Below are positions 52,410 to 59,967 of a stretch of DNA of 64,000 nt, piece by piece. Under the pieces are notes generated by a model. That model saw nothing but the letters and a program-made list of their open reading frames with translations, searched no databases and had not been told where the DNA came from. This stretch comes from CAYLLN01 sp033762315 (lineage in GTDB: Bacteria; Planctomycetota; Planctomycetia; Pirellulales; Pirellulaceae). Each line of letters begins with the position of its first letter. Position 1 is the stretch's first letter. The stretch covers positions 11,601-75,600 of the forward strand of contig JANRLS010000177.1 of the NCBI GenBank assembly GCA_033762315.1. The letters run 5' to 3'. The translations under genes were made by a program, and so were the position numbers.

Positions 52410-52736
52410 CTATCCCTTCACTTCGTCGGCGAGCCATTTGAGATAGCCGCTGGCGATTTCGACCGCCGGCGTGGCGACGATTTCGGGCTGATCGTAGGGA
52501 TGCAGCGAAAGGATCAGCTTTTCGAGTTTGGGGTAGGCGTCGCGGCGGGTTTTGATCGTCAGCAGCCATTCGCGGGCGGTGTCGATCCGGCCGTTCCACC
52601 AGTAGCTGCTGTCGAGCGGACCGCTGACCTGCACGCACGCCGCCAGCCGTTTTTCGAGCACGGCGGTGGCGATCTCGTCGGCGTCTTTCCGCTCGGCGGT
52701 CGTGGTCTGAACGAGAATCGCTTCGACGGCAGGCAT
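52410..52736 (-). CDS. cutA: CutA1 divalent-cation tolerance family protein
   Basis: The 108-residue protein follows CutA: ILVQTTTAERKDADEIATAV, LEKRLAACVQVSGPLDSSYW, DTAREWLLTIKTRRDAYPKL and the C-terminal HPYDQPEIVATPA with SGYLKWL. CutA forms a very stable trimer; its role in metal tolerance is debated. It lies 143 bp downstream of the metallophosphoesterase on the same strand. Confidence 0.93.
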   Translation of the reverse strand: MPAVEAILVQTTTAERKDADEIATAVLEKRLAACVQVSGPLDSSYWWNGRIDTAREWLLTIKTRRDAYPKLEKLILSLHPYDQPEIVATPAVEIASGYLKWLADEVKG

Positions 52737-52879
52737 GAGATAGTCGGGTTCGCGGGAGGTCGAGAGGGAGAGGATTCGATTAACGGCAAGCCGCGGGCGA
52801 CAGTGTCCCGCGGTGCCACCAACACGGTCGCCGATGGCTCCCCGTTAAACGAGGAGGTGCAATGTCTCGCTCACGGAGC

Positions 52880-54340
52880 CTAGTATCCACGCGCGAGCGC
52901 CGCGCCGCGGCCGGCATGGGCGAATTGCGGCCCGCGAATCGCCGCCGCCGAAGGAGCGGGGACGGCCTGCGGACGCGCAGGGGGTTCGGCGAGGCACGGG
53001 GCGAGGGTGCCGCACCAGGTTTCGTGCGAGCGGCCCGAGCGTTCGTCGGCCTGATAGAAGCAGAGCAGCGTGAAGCTGTCGGACGCGACGAACTCGTGCC
53101 GACCGCCGACCGCCTGCGTCGGCTGATAGCACTTTCGCCAGGTGCCGGCATTGAAATAGGTTTGGTTCAGCACGAAGCCGTCGGCATGGCTGGCGTCGAG
53201 CGGCACGATCTCGTGCTGGTGCGTGTGTCCATAAACAATGTGCCGGGCACGGCGATTGCGAAAATCGGCCTCGGCGGCGGCATGAATCGCATACGAGCCG
53301 CTGGTCGCGCCGCGCAGGCCGGCGAGCCAGCGGAGGGTGCGGCCGGTCCAGTCGTGCGTGTCGCGGCGGCTGAATTTGAGGGCGGCGGCGAGGCCATCGA
53401 GCAGATCGGCCGGGCAGGCGGCGGCCTGCTTGCGGACGATTTCCAAATGCAAAAACTGCTCGACGGTGTAGTCCCAGAGGCGGCGAATCGCGGTTCGCGT
53501 GGCGAGCGGCGTGCTGGTGCGCTCCAAAGTCGCGTCGATCCACACCGGCGCGAGCAGCACCGGCCGCAGCTCCCCAATTTCGCGCAGGGCGGCGGCGGCG
53601 GCGGGGGAAAGCTCGGCGGAAAGTTCCCCGGCCACTCCCTTCAGGAATTTCGAGACGAGTTCGATCGCGATGGCGTCGCTCAGGCAGCTCGCGTCGCGAT
53701 CTTCGTGAAAGGCGAGCGGATCGAAAAGATCGCCGTGCCGCGCCAGCACCCGATGTCGGCGAAGGGCGTCTTGCAGCTCGTCGCTTTCGCAAGGCTCGTG
53801 GGGGAAGGGCTTGTTGTATTGCGTGACGAGGCCCAAATGATGGGCGATCTTGTGGCGGATCAGGTCGTGCTGCTGGCCGCGCACATGCAGGGGCCAATCG
53901 TGATTGCCGACCATGTAGTGCGTGCAAACGGCAATCGGCAGCTCCTCGACATCGGCAATCGGCTGGCCGGCGGAGGTGGACGGGGGAAGAGTGATTGCGG
54001 CATCGGTGGCCAAGGCGCGCAAGGCGCGAATCGACTCGACGTTCTTCCGCAAAATCTCTTCGCAGATTCCCGCGACCGTTTCGACCACGGCGGGCGATGT
54101 CGGGTCGTCCCACGGCCGGGCGGGAGTCGCCAGCCAGCGCTGCGAGCCGAGGATGTCGAGCGTATTTCCCAGCAGCACCAGGTCGATGCGGTCGATCGGC
54201 TGATAGCAGCCATCGGCCCGCCACGAGGCCCGCCAGGCGAGATCGCACAAGCGTTCGGTGAGGAGGTCGATCGCGCCGGGAGCGAGCATCGCGCCGGTCG
54301 CGCCGTCGTTCAAATGCAAGTCGCTGAGGATGACGAGCAT
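52880..54340 (-). CDS. metallophosphoesterase
   Basis: The 486-residue protein has the calcineurin-like metal-binding motifs: DLH in LVILSDLHLNDG, GN(T)LD in LVLLGNTLDILGS, GNHD in HYMVGNHDWPLHV, a later His in VLARHGDLFD, and GHTH in RHIVYGHTHQHE. The second motif has Asn-Thr instead of the usual Asp, which may alter the metal site. The C-terminal 100 residues are Ala/Pro-rich. No signal peptide is seen. It is divergent from the two-component pair at 54877, with a 536-bp regulatory region between. Confidence 0.85.
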   Translation of the reverse strand: MLVILSDLHLNDGATGAMLAPGAIDLLTERLCDLAWRASWRADGCYQPIDRIDLVLLGNTLDILGSQRWLATPARPWDDPTSPAVVETVAGICEEILRKNVESIRALRALATDAAITLPPSTSAGQPIADVEELPIAVCTHYMVGNHDWPLHVRGQQHDLIRHKIAHHLGLVTQYNKPFPHEPCESDELQDALRRHRVLARHGDLFDPLAFHEDRDASCLSDAIAIELVSKFLKGVAGELSAELSPAAAAALREIGELRPVLLAPVWIDATLERTSTPLATRTAIRRLWDYTVEQFLHLEIVRKQAAACPADLLDGLAAALKFSRRDTHDWTGRTLRWLAGLRGATSGSYAIHAAAEADFRNRRARHIVYGHTHQHEIVPLDASHADGFVLNQTYFNAGTWRKCYQPTQAVGGRHEFVASDSFTLLCFYQADERSGRSHETWCGTLAPCLAEPPARPQAVPAPSAAAIRGPQFAHAGRGAALARGY

Positions 54341-54628
54341 GGCCTGTCCTTTGTGCTGACTTCCGCAAATGCCTGCCGAGGGAAACTCAGGTTGCTACAT
54401 CGGCCAGAGGATGTAACGAAGATGAGGAATGTTCGGGAGAAATAGCTTGGGGGTGCTGCGTAGAATTTTCCGCCTCCGCGAGCCAGGGCGGTCGTTTGCC
54501 AAGTTCGGCCAAGCCCCCGCAGTTCGCCGATTCTTCACCAAAGTCCCAAACCGGGCAGATTCCGCCGCATTTTGGCGGAATCGCCGCAAATCGTTGTCAC
54601 GATTGACTTTGCGGCAAAACAATCAATC
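54341..54628. promoter_or_regulatory. upstream region with perfect inverted repeats before the two-component promoter
   Basis: GATTCCGCC (54558-54566) pairs with GGCGGAATC (54574-54582), and GCCGCAAA (54583-54590) pairs with TTTGCGGC (54608-54615). Both lie within 75 bp upstream of the -35 box at 54629 and are good operator or activator-site candidates. The part from 54341 to 54550 should hold the promoter of the metallophosphoesterase; nothing specific was recognised there. Confidence 0.5.
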
Positions 54629-54656
54629 TTGACGCCAACTTGGGTACCGATATAAT
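54629..54656 (+). promoter_or_regulatory. strong sigma-70-type promoter of the HTH-receiver regulator
   Basis: TTGACG (54629-54634) and the consensus TATAAT (54651-54656) are 16 bp apart. Transcription is expected to start near 54663, 214 bp before the start codon at 54877. Confidence 0.75.
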
Positions 54657-54662
54657 TCCCTC

Positions 54663-54876
54663 CGGTTGTGAAATTCGGCAAGCTCGGTAACTCGGCGGGA
54701 GCTTGCCAATGCCGCAACTTCGGAGATGTGTGGGAACTGCGATTCCCGCACAGTTTTTATCAGGCAGGGAGTTTGGGACCAGCAACGACGTGGCCAACAC
54801 GGAGGTTTGAAGTGGGCGACATCCGCCCGCTTCAGAAGCTGGTCCAACCATCGTAAGGGAAGGATGGTTCGGAGCC
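54663..54876 (+). ncRNA. structured 5' leader, candidate riboregulator
   Basis: Four hairpins follow each other. I: GGCAAGCTC (54677-54685) with GAGCTTGCC (54699-54707). II: GTGTGGGAA (54728-54736) with TTCCCGCAC (54743-54751), followed by AGTTTTT as in an intrinsic terminator. III: GAAGTGGGCG (54809-54818) with CGCCCGCTTC (54824-54833). IV: AACCATC (54846-54852) with GATGGTT (54863-54869), whose loop contains the Shine-Dalgarno-like AAGGGAAG. I did not recognise a known riboswitch class. Confidence 0.55.
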
Positions 54877-55464
54877 ATGTCAACGAAGACTGTCTTTACT
54901 ACCGGCGAAGCGGCCAAAATCTGCAAGGTCAGCCAGCAGACCATCATCCGCTGCTTCGACAACGGCACCCTCAAGGGATTTCGCGTCCCGGGGAGCCGCT
55001 TTCGCCGCATCCCGCGCAATGAGCTGTTCAGCTTTATGCGCGACAACGGCATCCCGACCGACGCCCTCGAAAGCGGCAAACGCAAAGTGCTGATCGTCGA
55101 TGACGACCAGGAACTGGTCGAACTCATGGCCGATACCTTTGCCCGCGACGGCCGGTTTGAGATCAAAACGGCCAACAACGGCTTCGATGCCGGGATGCTT
55201 GTCAAGGAGTTTCGGCCCGATCTGGTCGTGCTCGACGTGATGCTCCCCGACATCAACGGCAAGGAAGTTTGCCAGCGGGTTCGGTCGGACAACACGCTCG
55301 AGATGGTCAAAATCGTCTGCATCTCCGGCATGGTCGAGGCGGACAAAGTAGCCGACTTGCGAGCCGCCGGGGCCGACGACTTCATCCAAAAGCCCTTCAC
55401 CGTCGAGAAGCTGCTCGACCGCTGCTGCGACCTGCTGGAGCTCGAGCGGCCGGTGCTGGCCTAG
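54877..55464 (+). CDS. response regulator with N-terminal excisionase/MerR-like HTH and C-terminal receiver
   Basis: The 195-residue protein has an N-terminal winged helix-turn-helix (FTTGEAAKICKVSQQTIIRC and GFRVPGSRFRRIPRNELFSF, residues 6-55) of the excisionase/MerR type. A receiver domain follows (IVDDDQE acidic pocket, phospho-acceptor Asp120 in LVVLDVMLPD, Lys in FIQKPFTVEKL). Most DNA-binding regulators have the reverse order. It is followed by a soluble histidine kinase 111 bp downstream, its probable partner. Expression probably depends on the structured leader upstream. Confidence 0.88.
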   Translation: MSTKTVFTTGEAAKICKVSQQTIIRCFDNGTLKGFRVPGSRFRRIPRNELFSFMRDNGIPTDALESGKRKVLIVDDDQELVELMADTFARDGRFEIKTANNGFDAGMLVKEFRPDLVVLDVMLPDINGKEVCQRVRSDNTLEMVKIVCISGMVEADKVADLRAAGADDFIQKPFTVEKLLDRCCDLLELERPVLA

Positions 55465-55504
55465 CATGGGGCGGGCGTCTCGCCTGCCTCGCCATTTTCA
55501 AGAG

Positions 55505-55567
55505 CCGGGAGCGAACAGCTCCCGGTCTGCCGCTGACCGACCAGGACCGGAAGCTGTGAGCTTCCGG
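55505..55567. repeat. two palindromic hairpins between regulator and kinase genes
   Basis: CCGGGAGC/GCTCCCGG (55505-55525) and CCGGAAGC/GCTTCCGG (55547-55567) are perfect 8-bp hairpins. The second ends 8 bp before the kinase start codon, where no Shine-Dalgarno is seen. Confidence 0.8.
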
Positions 55568-55575
55568 CTACTTCG

Positions 55576-56325
55576 ATGGAAGGTTTAGCCGCCGCGCCGC
55601 CGGCAACAGCCCTGGAACAGGCCAAGCTCGAGGCGCTCTATCAGTTTGCCTACGGTCTGTCGCACGAGATCAACAATCCGCTGGCGAACATCGCCACGCG
55701 GGCTCAAACGTTGCTGGTGGACGAACGCGATCCGGAGCGGCGGCGCAAGCTGGCGGTCATCAATCAGCAGGCCTTTCGGGCCCACGAGATGATCGCCGAC
55801 CTGATGCTCTTCGCTCGCCCCCCCGCACCGCAGTTCCAGCCGGTCGATCTCGTGGATCTCGCTCGCCGGGTCGTCGCCGAGTGGCAGCCGGCCGCCCGCG
55901 AGCAAGGAACCACGCTCAGCCTCGCCGCCGACGCTGGCCCGCTCTCGTGCTTGGCCGATCCCGCGCAGCTCGCCGTCGCACTGCGAGCCCTCATTCAGAA
56001 CTCGCTCGAAGCGTTGCAAAGCGGCGGGAAGATCGAAGTTCAATGTTCCAAGTTCAATGTTCAAGGTTTTCCCTCGAACCAAACTCTGAACCTTGAACCT
56101 CGAACTTTGAACTTTGTCCTCTCCGTCTCCGACACCGGTCCCGGCATCTCCGCCGCAGCTCGCGAGCATATTTTCGACCCGTTTTTTTGCGGCCGCGAAG
56201 CGGGGCGCGGCCTGGGTCTCGGCCTGTCCAAAGCCTGGCGGATCGTGCAACTGCACGGCGGCGACATCCAGGTCGAATCTCCCCCCTCTGGCGGCGCGAA
56301 GTTCACCATCGCCCTGCCGGGATAG
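55576..56325 (+). CDS. soluble histidine kinase with a repeat-encoded insert
   Basis: The 249-residue kinase has no membrane or sensor domain. The H box (YGLSHEINNPLANI, phospho-acceptor His30) is followed by an HATPase domain with N box (ALIQNSLEAL), G1 (SVSDTGPGIS), the F box (IFDPFFCGREAGRGLGLGLS) and a G2-like GGAKFTIALPG. Between N box and G1, residues about 154-180 (CSKFNVQGFPSNQTLNLEPR within that span) are encoded by a palindromic repeat in frame; other kinases have only a short turn here. It probably phosphorylates the regulator encoded just upstream. Confidence 0.88.
   Translation: MEGLAAAPPATALEQAKLEALYQFAYGLSHEINNPLANIATRAQTLLVDERDPERRRKLAVINQQAFRAHEMIADLMLFARPPAPQFQPVDLVDLARRVVAEWQPAAREQGTTLSLAADAGPLSCLADPAQLAVALRALIQNSLEALQSGGKIEVQCSKFNVQGFPSNQTLNLEPRTLNFVLSVSDTGPGISAAAREHIFDPFFCGREAGRGLGLGLSKAWRIVQLHGGDIQVESPPSGGAKFTIALPG
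56036..56114. repeat. palindromic repeat inserted in frame in the histidine kinase gene
   Basis: The left arm 56036-56069 and right arm 56081-56114 (34 nt each, built of GTTCAA and TTGAAC units) are complementary at 28 of 34 positions with an 11-base loop. The same TTGAAC-type sequence occurs in intergenic DNA at 35684-35706. Confidence 0.9.
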
Positions 56326-56470
56326 GCCAGCTCTCCGCGATTTGTGGGCCGTCGCTCCGCGACCGGCCAAGCGCTCGGCAGGACATTTCGCGGCCAGCCA
56401 CGATTGCCACACCGGGAGCGCTGCTTGGTCCCGCCATCCTGCCGCGGAGCGGCGGACTACATTGAACCCA

Positions 56471-59400
56471 TCAATGCTCAACCTCGCGCTGCAGGAGCTT
56501 GATTTCATCGGGCGTAAGCTCGAAGAGACGATAAACGCGGTCGTTGATCTCGTTCTCAGCGGCGGCGAGTTCGCGGGTGAGGCGCTCGACTTCGCGGCGG
56601 TTTTCGGAAAGGTACTTATCCCACTGGTCTGCTTTTTTGGGATTCTGAAACGGGTCGGCAGGGAGCTTGAAACTGGTTTTGAGGGCCGCGCCGAGATCCC
56701 CCAGAGAAGCTTCCCACCACTCCTGCGCCTTATTGTTGAGTTGGCCAAGCGCGATACCACCTACCCCTTCACCGAACGACTGTGCCAGTCGCCGCTGCAC
56801 CTTCGTCTGCCGCTCATAGCGCTCCGCGCCGAGTTCGCAGCACTTCTTCGCCAATGCCGCAATTGCCTTCCGCTCCGGCTTGCTGGTAGGCGGAATCGGA
56901 ATCTTTCCCATGTATTGCGAAAAGAGGCGGTATCGGAACTCGCCAGCCCTTTCGCCAAACGGGATACTGATGCCCGCGATGAGAAACCAAGTCTGCGGAC
57001 TATTGAGCAAGCCCAGTAAAAAATAGTCGCCACCGGGAATTGCAAATCCTGTGTTGCCCGGAAATCTACCCGCGTCGTCCATCGCGAATCTGGCCGACTT
57101 TGTGATATCCGGATAAACGATTTTGGTGCCCTCAAATTCTTGCCAATAGTCAATTGAGTCTTGTATCTCGTACCACTTGTATGACCCAGGTTTTCGCCCA
57201 GCCCATTCTTTTGACGTTGGCCAATCGACTGGTTTTGGCTCAAGCTGTTTCCGAAACTCACTTAGGTATTCGAGTATTGCTGGGTAACGGTCTATCTCGA
57301 TTCCACGTCGCGTAAAGATGAGCCAGTCGTCATTGTCCTCAATGTGCCATTTCCTGATGTTCATCCCCTGAAGAAAAGGCTTGATAAGCTCAACACAGCC
57401 CGGATCTTTACGCAGCAACTCGTCGCGCTGGACCGAGTCGATTACGAAAGCGTCATTTAGACCGGTGACGACACCACGAAAAAAGCGTCCAACTAAGACT
57501 TGCTCAAGCGGCTTACCCCTTCCTAGCAACTTTTGACGCAAATCAACAAGGTCCGGCTTGTCAAACTGCCAGCCACTCGAATCGAGACGGCTAGAGGGCA
57601 CGTTCCATCCGAATGTCTCGACAATTTGTGCAATTCGTTTGGGATCGTCAGCACGACGTAGCCTTACAGTTCGCACGAACTCGTTCTTCCGTGGACGACG
57701 CTCGTTCGGTTTAGCGACACCGACGATTGCGGGATAGACATCCTTAGCGTCCGAAAAAATCTGCGTATCGCCCAAATCGATGAACTGTGTTAGCAAGTCG
57801 TGAGTCAACAAGAATGTGCGAAGTGCCTCGCCGTACGCTGCACGGGCGAATGCACTGCTGCATATGTACATTGATTGGCCGCCTGGTCGAAGAATCTCGT
57901 GGGCCAATGCAAAGAAGTAAACGTAGATATCTGCCGTACCAGCGAAGACCTCATCAAATCGCGATTCCCAGTGCTCCTTAAAGGGAACTAGCATTTCCTG
58001 CCTGATATACGGCGGGTTGCCGATGACGACATCGAATCCACCTTGATCAAAGACTTCGGGGAACGCGGCTTGCCAGTCGAAAGCTTGGGGATGAACTGCT
58101 TTGTCGGCCACGACACTATTGCCCCACTTGATGTTCTCCGACAAGTTCGACAGCGGCTTGCCCAGCTCGGCCGTGCGAATCCAGAGGGCCAGCTTCGTAA
58201 TTCCCACCGCTTCTTCGGAAAGATCAACGCCAAACAGGTTTTCTTGCAGGATGGTCGCGTTGATCTTGTCGAGTTCTTCCTCACCGCAGACTTCGAGCGC
58301 GATGAGGTCGCCGATGACTTCCTCATACGCCCCTTCCAGGAAGTCGAATGCTTCAATGAGGAACGCTCCGCTCCCGGAGGCCGGGTCGCAAACGCGGAGG
58401 GCCTTCAGAATGTCGTACCGGCCCTGGTGATAGGCGGCCCACTTCTTGCCCGTGCGTTTCGCGGGGGGCGCGGCCAGATCGAGCTTGCGCTCGGCGGCCA
58501 GCGCGGCGAAGCGCTCCTTCAAGCAACCCCCTATCGCCTGGCTGACGATGTATTTGGTGATATAGGGGGGCGTGTAATAGACGCCCTCGCGCTTCCGGCG
58601 TCCGGGTGTTTTGGATTGCCCCTCGCTTGCGCTTGGGGCTGGTGTCGACGGGGCAGTGTCGGGATTCTGCCGCAGCAGTTCCAGGTCGGAAATCGATTGC
58701 TCGAAGAGGTGGCCCAGAATATCGACGTTCACCTCCACGTCGAAGTTGTAGGCCGCGATCTCGCGAAAGAAGTCGGTCCGGCTGTCGTCCAGTTCCAGCT
58801 TGTTGATGAGCACGTCCGGCTTGAATAGCTCCCCGTTGTAGCCCGTGATGTGCTGCTTCGAGTCCCCCTTATCAATTTTCTTGAACAGCCCGAGGAAGCT
58901 GCGCCAACGGGGATTGTCCACATCGGCCAGCCCGGTCGAGACGTTCCAGGCGTATTCGATAATCCCGCTGGGCAAGAGGCGGCGGTCTTCGCAAAAGGCG
59001 ATAAAGATGATCCGGTCGAGCAGCTTTTGGGCGACGTGAATCGCTTCGTCGAGCGACAGATTGTGTGGCGGTTGGCGCAGATGGTGGATCAGGCTGGTGC
59101 GCTGGTCGTGATAGAGCTTGTATAAGTCGCCGCCCACTTCGCGCTGCCGCTTTTCGCTTCGCTCCAGCAGGTCGTCGCACCGCGGCTTTTGCCCGGCGAG
59201 GGCGGGCAGGAAGCCGCCGCGCTCGAAGAGGCAATAGAACTCGCGGAACTTGTTCTTGTCGCGCAGGTCTTGCAGCGTGAAGTGCTCGTAGGTCCGGGTC
59301 GTTTTCGTCCGGTGATAGAGCCGGAAGCTGACAATGTTGCAAACGATGCCCCAGGGGCACTGCGGCACGTCGTTCAGATAGTCCCACACCTGCTGGACCG

Positions 59401-59890
59401 GCGTGCGGCCGCTGGCCCGGTCGCGGTCGATGTTTGACCGGGGGCCTTTCAGCTCCAGCAGGACCCGCGGGGGTGGGCGGTCGCTGGTGGCGAACAGGCC
59501 GATGGCCGCGTCGGCATGGCCGCCCGCCACGGCAAACTCGGCTTCCAGGTCCCAGTTTTCCAGACCATCGGAGAAGACGGTATAGCCCAGCCCGCGCCCA
59601 AATACGTCGGCCAGGAACTCGCCGTGCAAGGTTTTCTCGGTCTTCCCCGCCAGCTTGCCGCTCGTTTCGAGGTCGGCCCACTTGAGAAAAATCGCGTGGG
59701 CCTCGTCGAGGCGATCGTTGAGCCAGTTGCTCTTGGACGCATCGGTCAGCAGCTTGGGAATGAACAGCCGCTGGGCTTTGCGGCCACTCCCGTTGCGCGC
59801 GGGGAGCAGTTCGGGAAACAGTCCTGGTTGGTCGTCCGGCACGGCGATCCTGAAGCGAGCGGGAGTCGAAAACGTAAGATGCGATAACAT
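56471..59890 (-). CDS. single-chain restriction-modification enzyme (Type IIG-like)
   Basis: The 1139-residue protein joins three parts. The N-terminal part has a PD-(D/E)xK-type nuclease site (Asp127 in GHADAAIG, Glu146 and Lys148 in RVLLELKGP). A central Eco57I-type adenine methyltransferase has motif I CDPASGSGAFLIEAF near residue 502 and catalytic NPPY near 625 (VIGNPPYIRQEM). The C-terminal part resembles a target-recognition domain and ends in a coiled helix (RREVERLTRELAAAENEIND). Such enzymes methylate and cut near the same site. The linker before REGVYYTPPYITKYI contains a repeat-encoded insert. ATG 59890 is chosen because upstream codons are not protein-like. No separate specificity gene is present. 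Confidence 0.85.
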   Translation of the reverse strand: MLSHLTFSTPARFRIAVPDDQPGLFPELLPARNGSGRKAQRLFIPKLLTDASKSNWLNDRLDEAHAIFLKWADLETSGKLAGKTEKTLHGEFLADVFGRGLGYTVFSDGLENWDLEAEFAVAGGHADAAIGLFATSDRPPPRVLLELKGPRSNIDRDRASGRTPVQQVWDYLNDVPQCPWGIVCNIVSFRLYHRTKTTRTYEHFTLQDLRDKNKFREFYCLFERGGFLPALAGQKPRCDDLLERSEKRQREVGGDLYKLYHDQRTSLIHHLRQPPHNLSLDEAIHVAQKLLDRIIFIAFCEDRRLLPSGIIEYAWNVSTGLADVDNPRWRSFLGLFKKIDKGDSKQHITGYNGELFKPDVLINKLELDDSRTDFFREIAAYNFDVEVNVDILGHLFEQSISDLELLRQNPDTAPSTPAPSASEGQSKTPGRRKREGVYYTPPYITKYIVSQAIGGCLKERFAALAAERKLDLAAPPAKRTGKKWAAYHQGRYDILKALRVCDPASGSGAFLIEAFDFLEGAYEEVIGDLIALEVCGEEELDKINATILQENLFGVDLSEEAVGITKLALWIRTAELGKPLSNLSENIKWGNSVVADKAVHPQAFDWQAAFPEVFDQGGFDVVIGNPPYIRQEMLVPFKEHWESRFDEVFAGTADIYVYFFALAHEILRPGGQSMYICSSAFARAAYGEALRTFLLTHDLLTQFIDLGDTQIFSDAKDVYPAIVGVAKPNERRPRKNEFVRTVRLRRADDPKRIAQIVETFGWNVPSSRLDSSGWQFDKPDLVDLRQKLLGRGKPLEQVLVGRFFRGVVTGLNDAFVIDSVQRDELLRKDPGCVELIKPFLQGMNIRKWHIEDNDDWLIFTRRGIEIDRYPAILEYLSEFRKQLEPKPVDWPTSKEWAGRKPGSYKWYEIQDSIDYWQEFEGTKIVYPDITKSARFAMDDAGRFPGNTGFAIPGGDYFLLGLLNSPQTWFLIAGISIPFGERAGEFRYRLFSQYMGKIPIPPTSKPERKAIAALAKKCCELGAERYERQTKVQRRLAQSFGEGVGGIALGQLNNKAQEWWEASLGDLGAALKTSFKLPADPFQNPKKADQWDKYLSENRREVERLTRELAAAENEINDRVYRLFELTPDEIKLLQREVEH
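58620..58645. repeat. dispersed-repeat fragment inside the restriction-modification gene
   Basis: This 26-bp stretch (starting CCCTCGCTTGCGCTT) matches the intergenic repeat at 62967-62992 at 24 of 26 positions. In the protein it encodes APSASEG within a poorly conserved linker. Confidence 0.75.
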
Positions 59891-59967
59891 ACCAATTGTG
59901 GGGGGCGGGGCAATTATGCGTCGCCCGCCGTGCCGTGGGTCCATCGGAATTGCCCGCACGCCGGGGG

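Noticed and set aside
52862..54445. 527-codon open frame on the plus strand
   Set aside because: It is antisense to the metallophosphoesterase, whose metal-binding motifs are clear on the minus strand.
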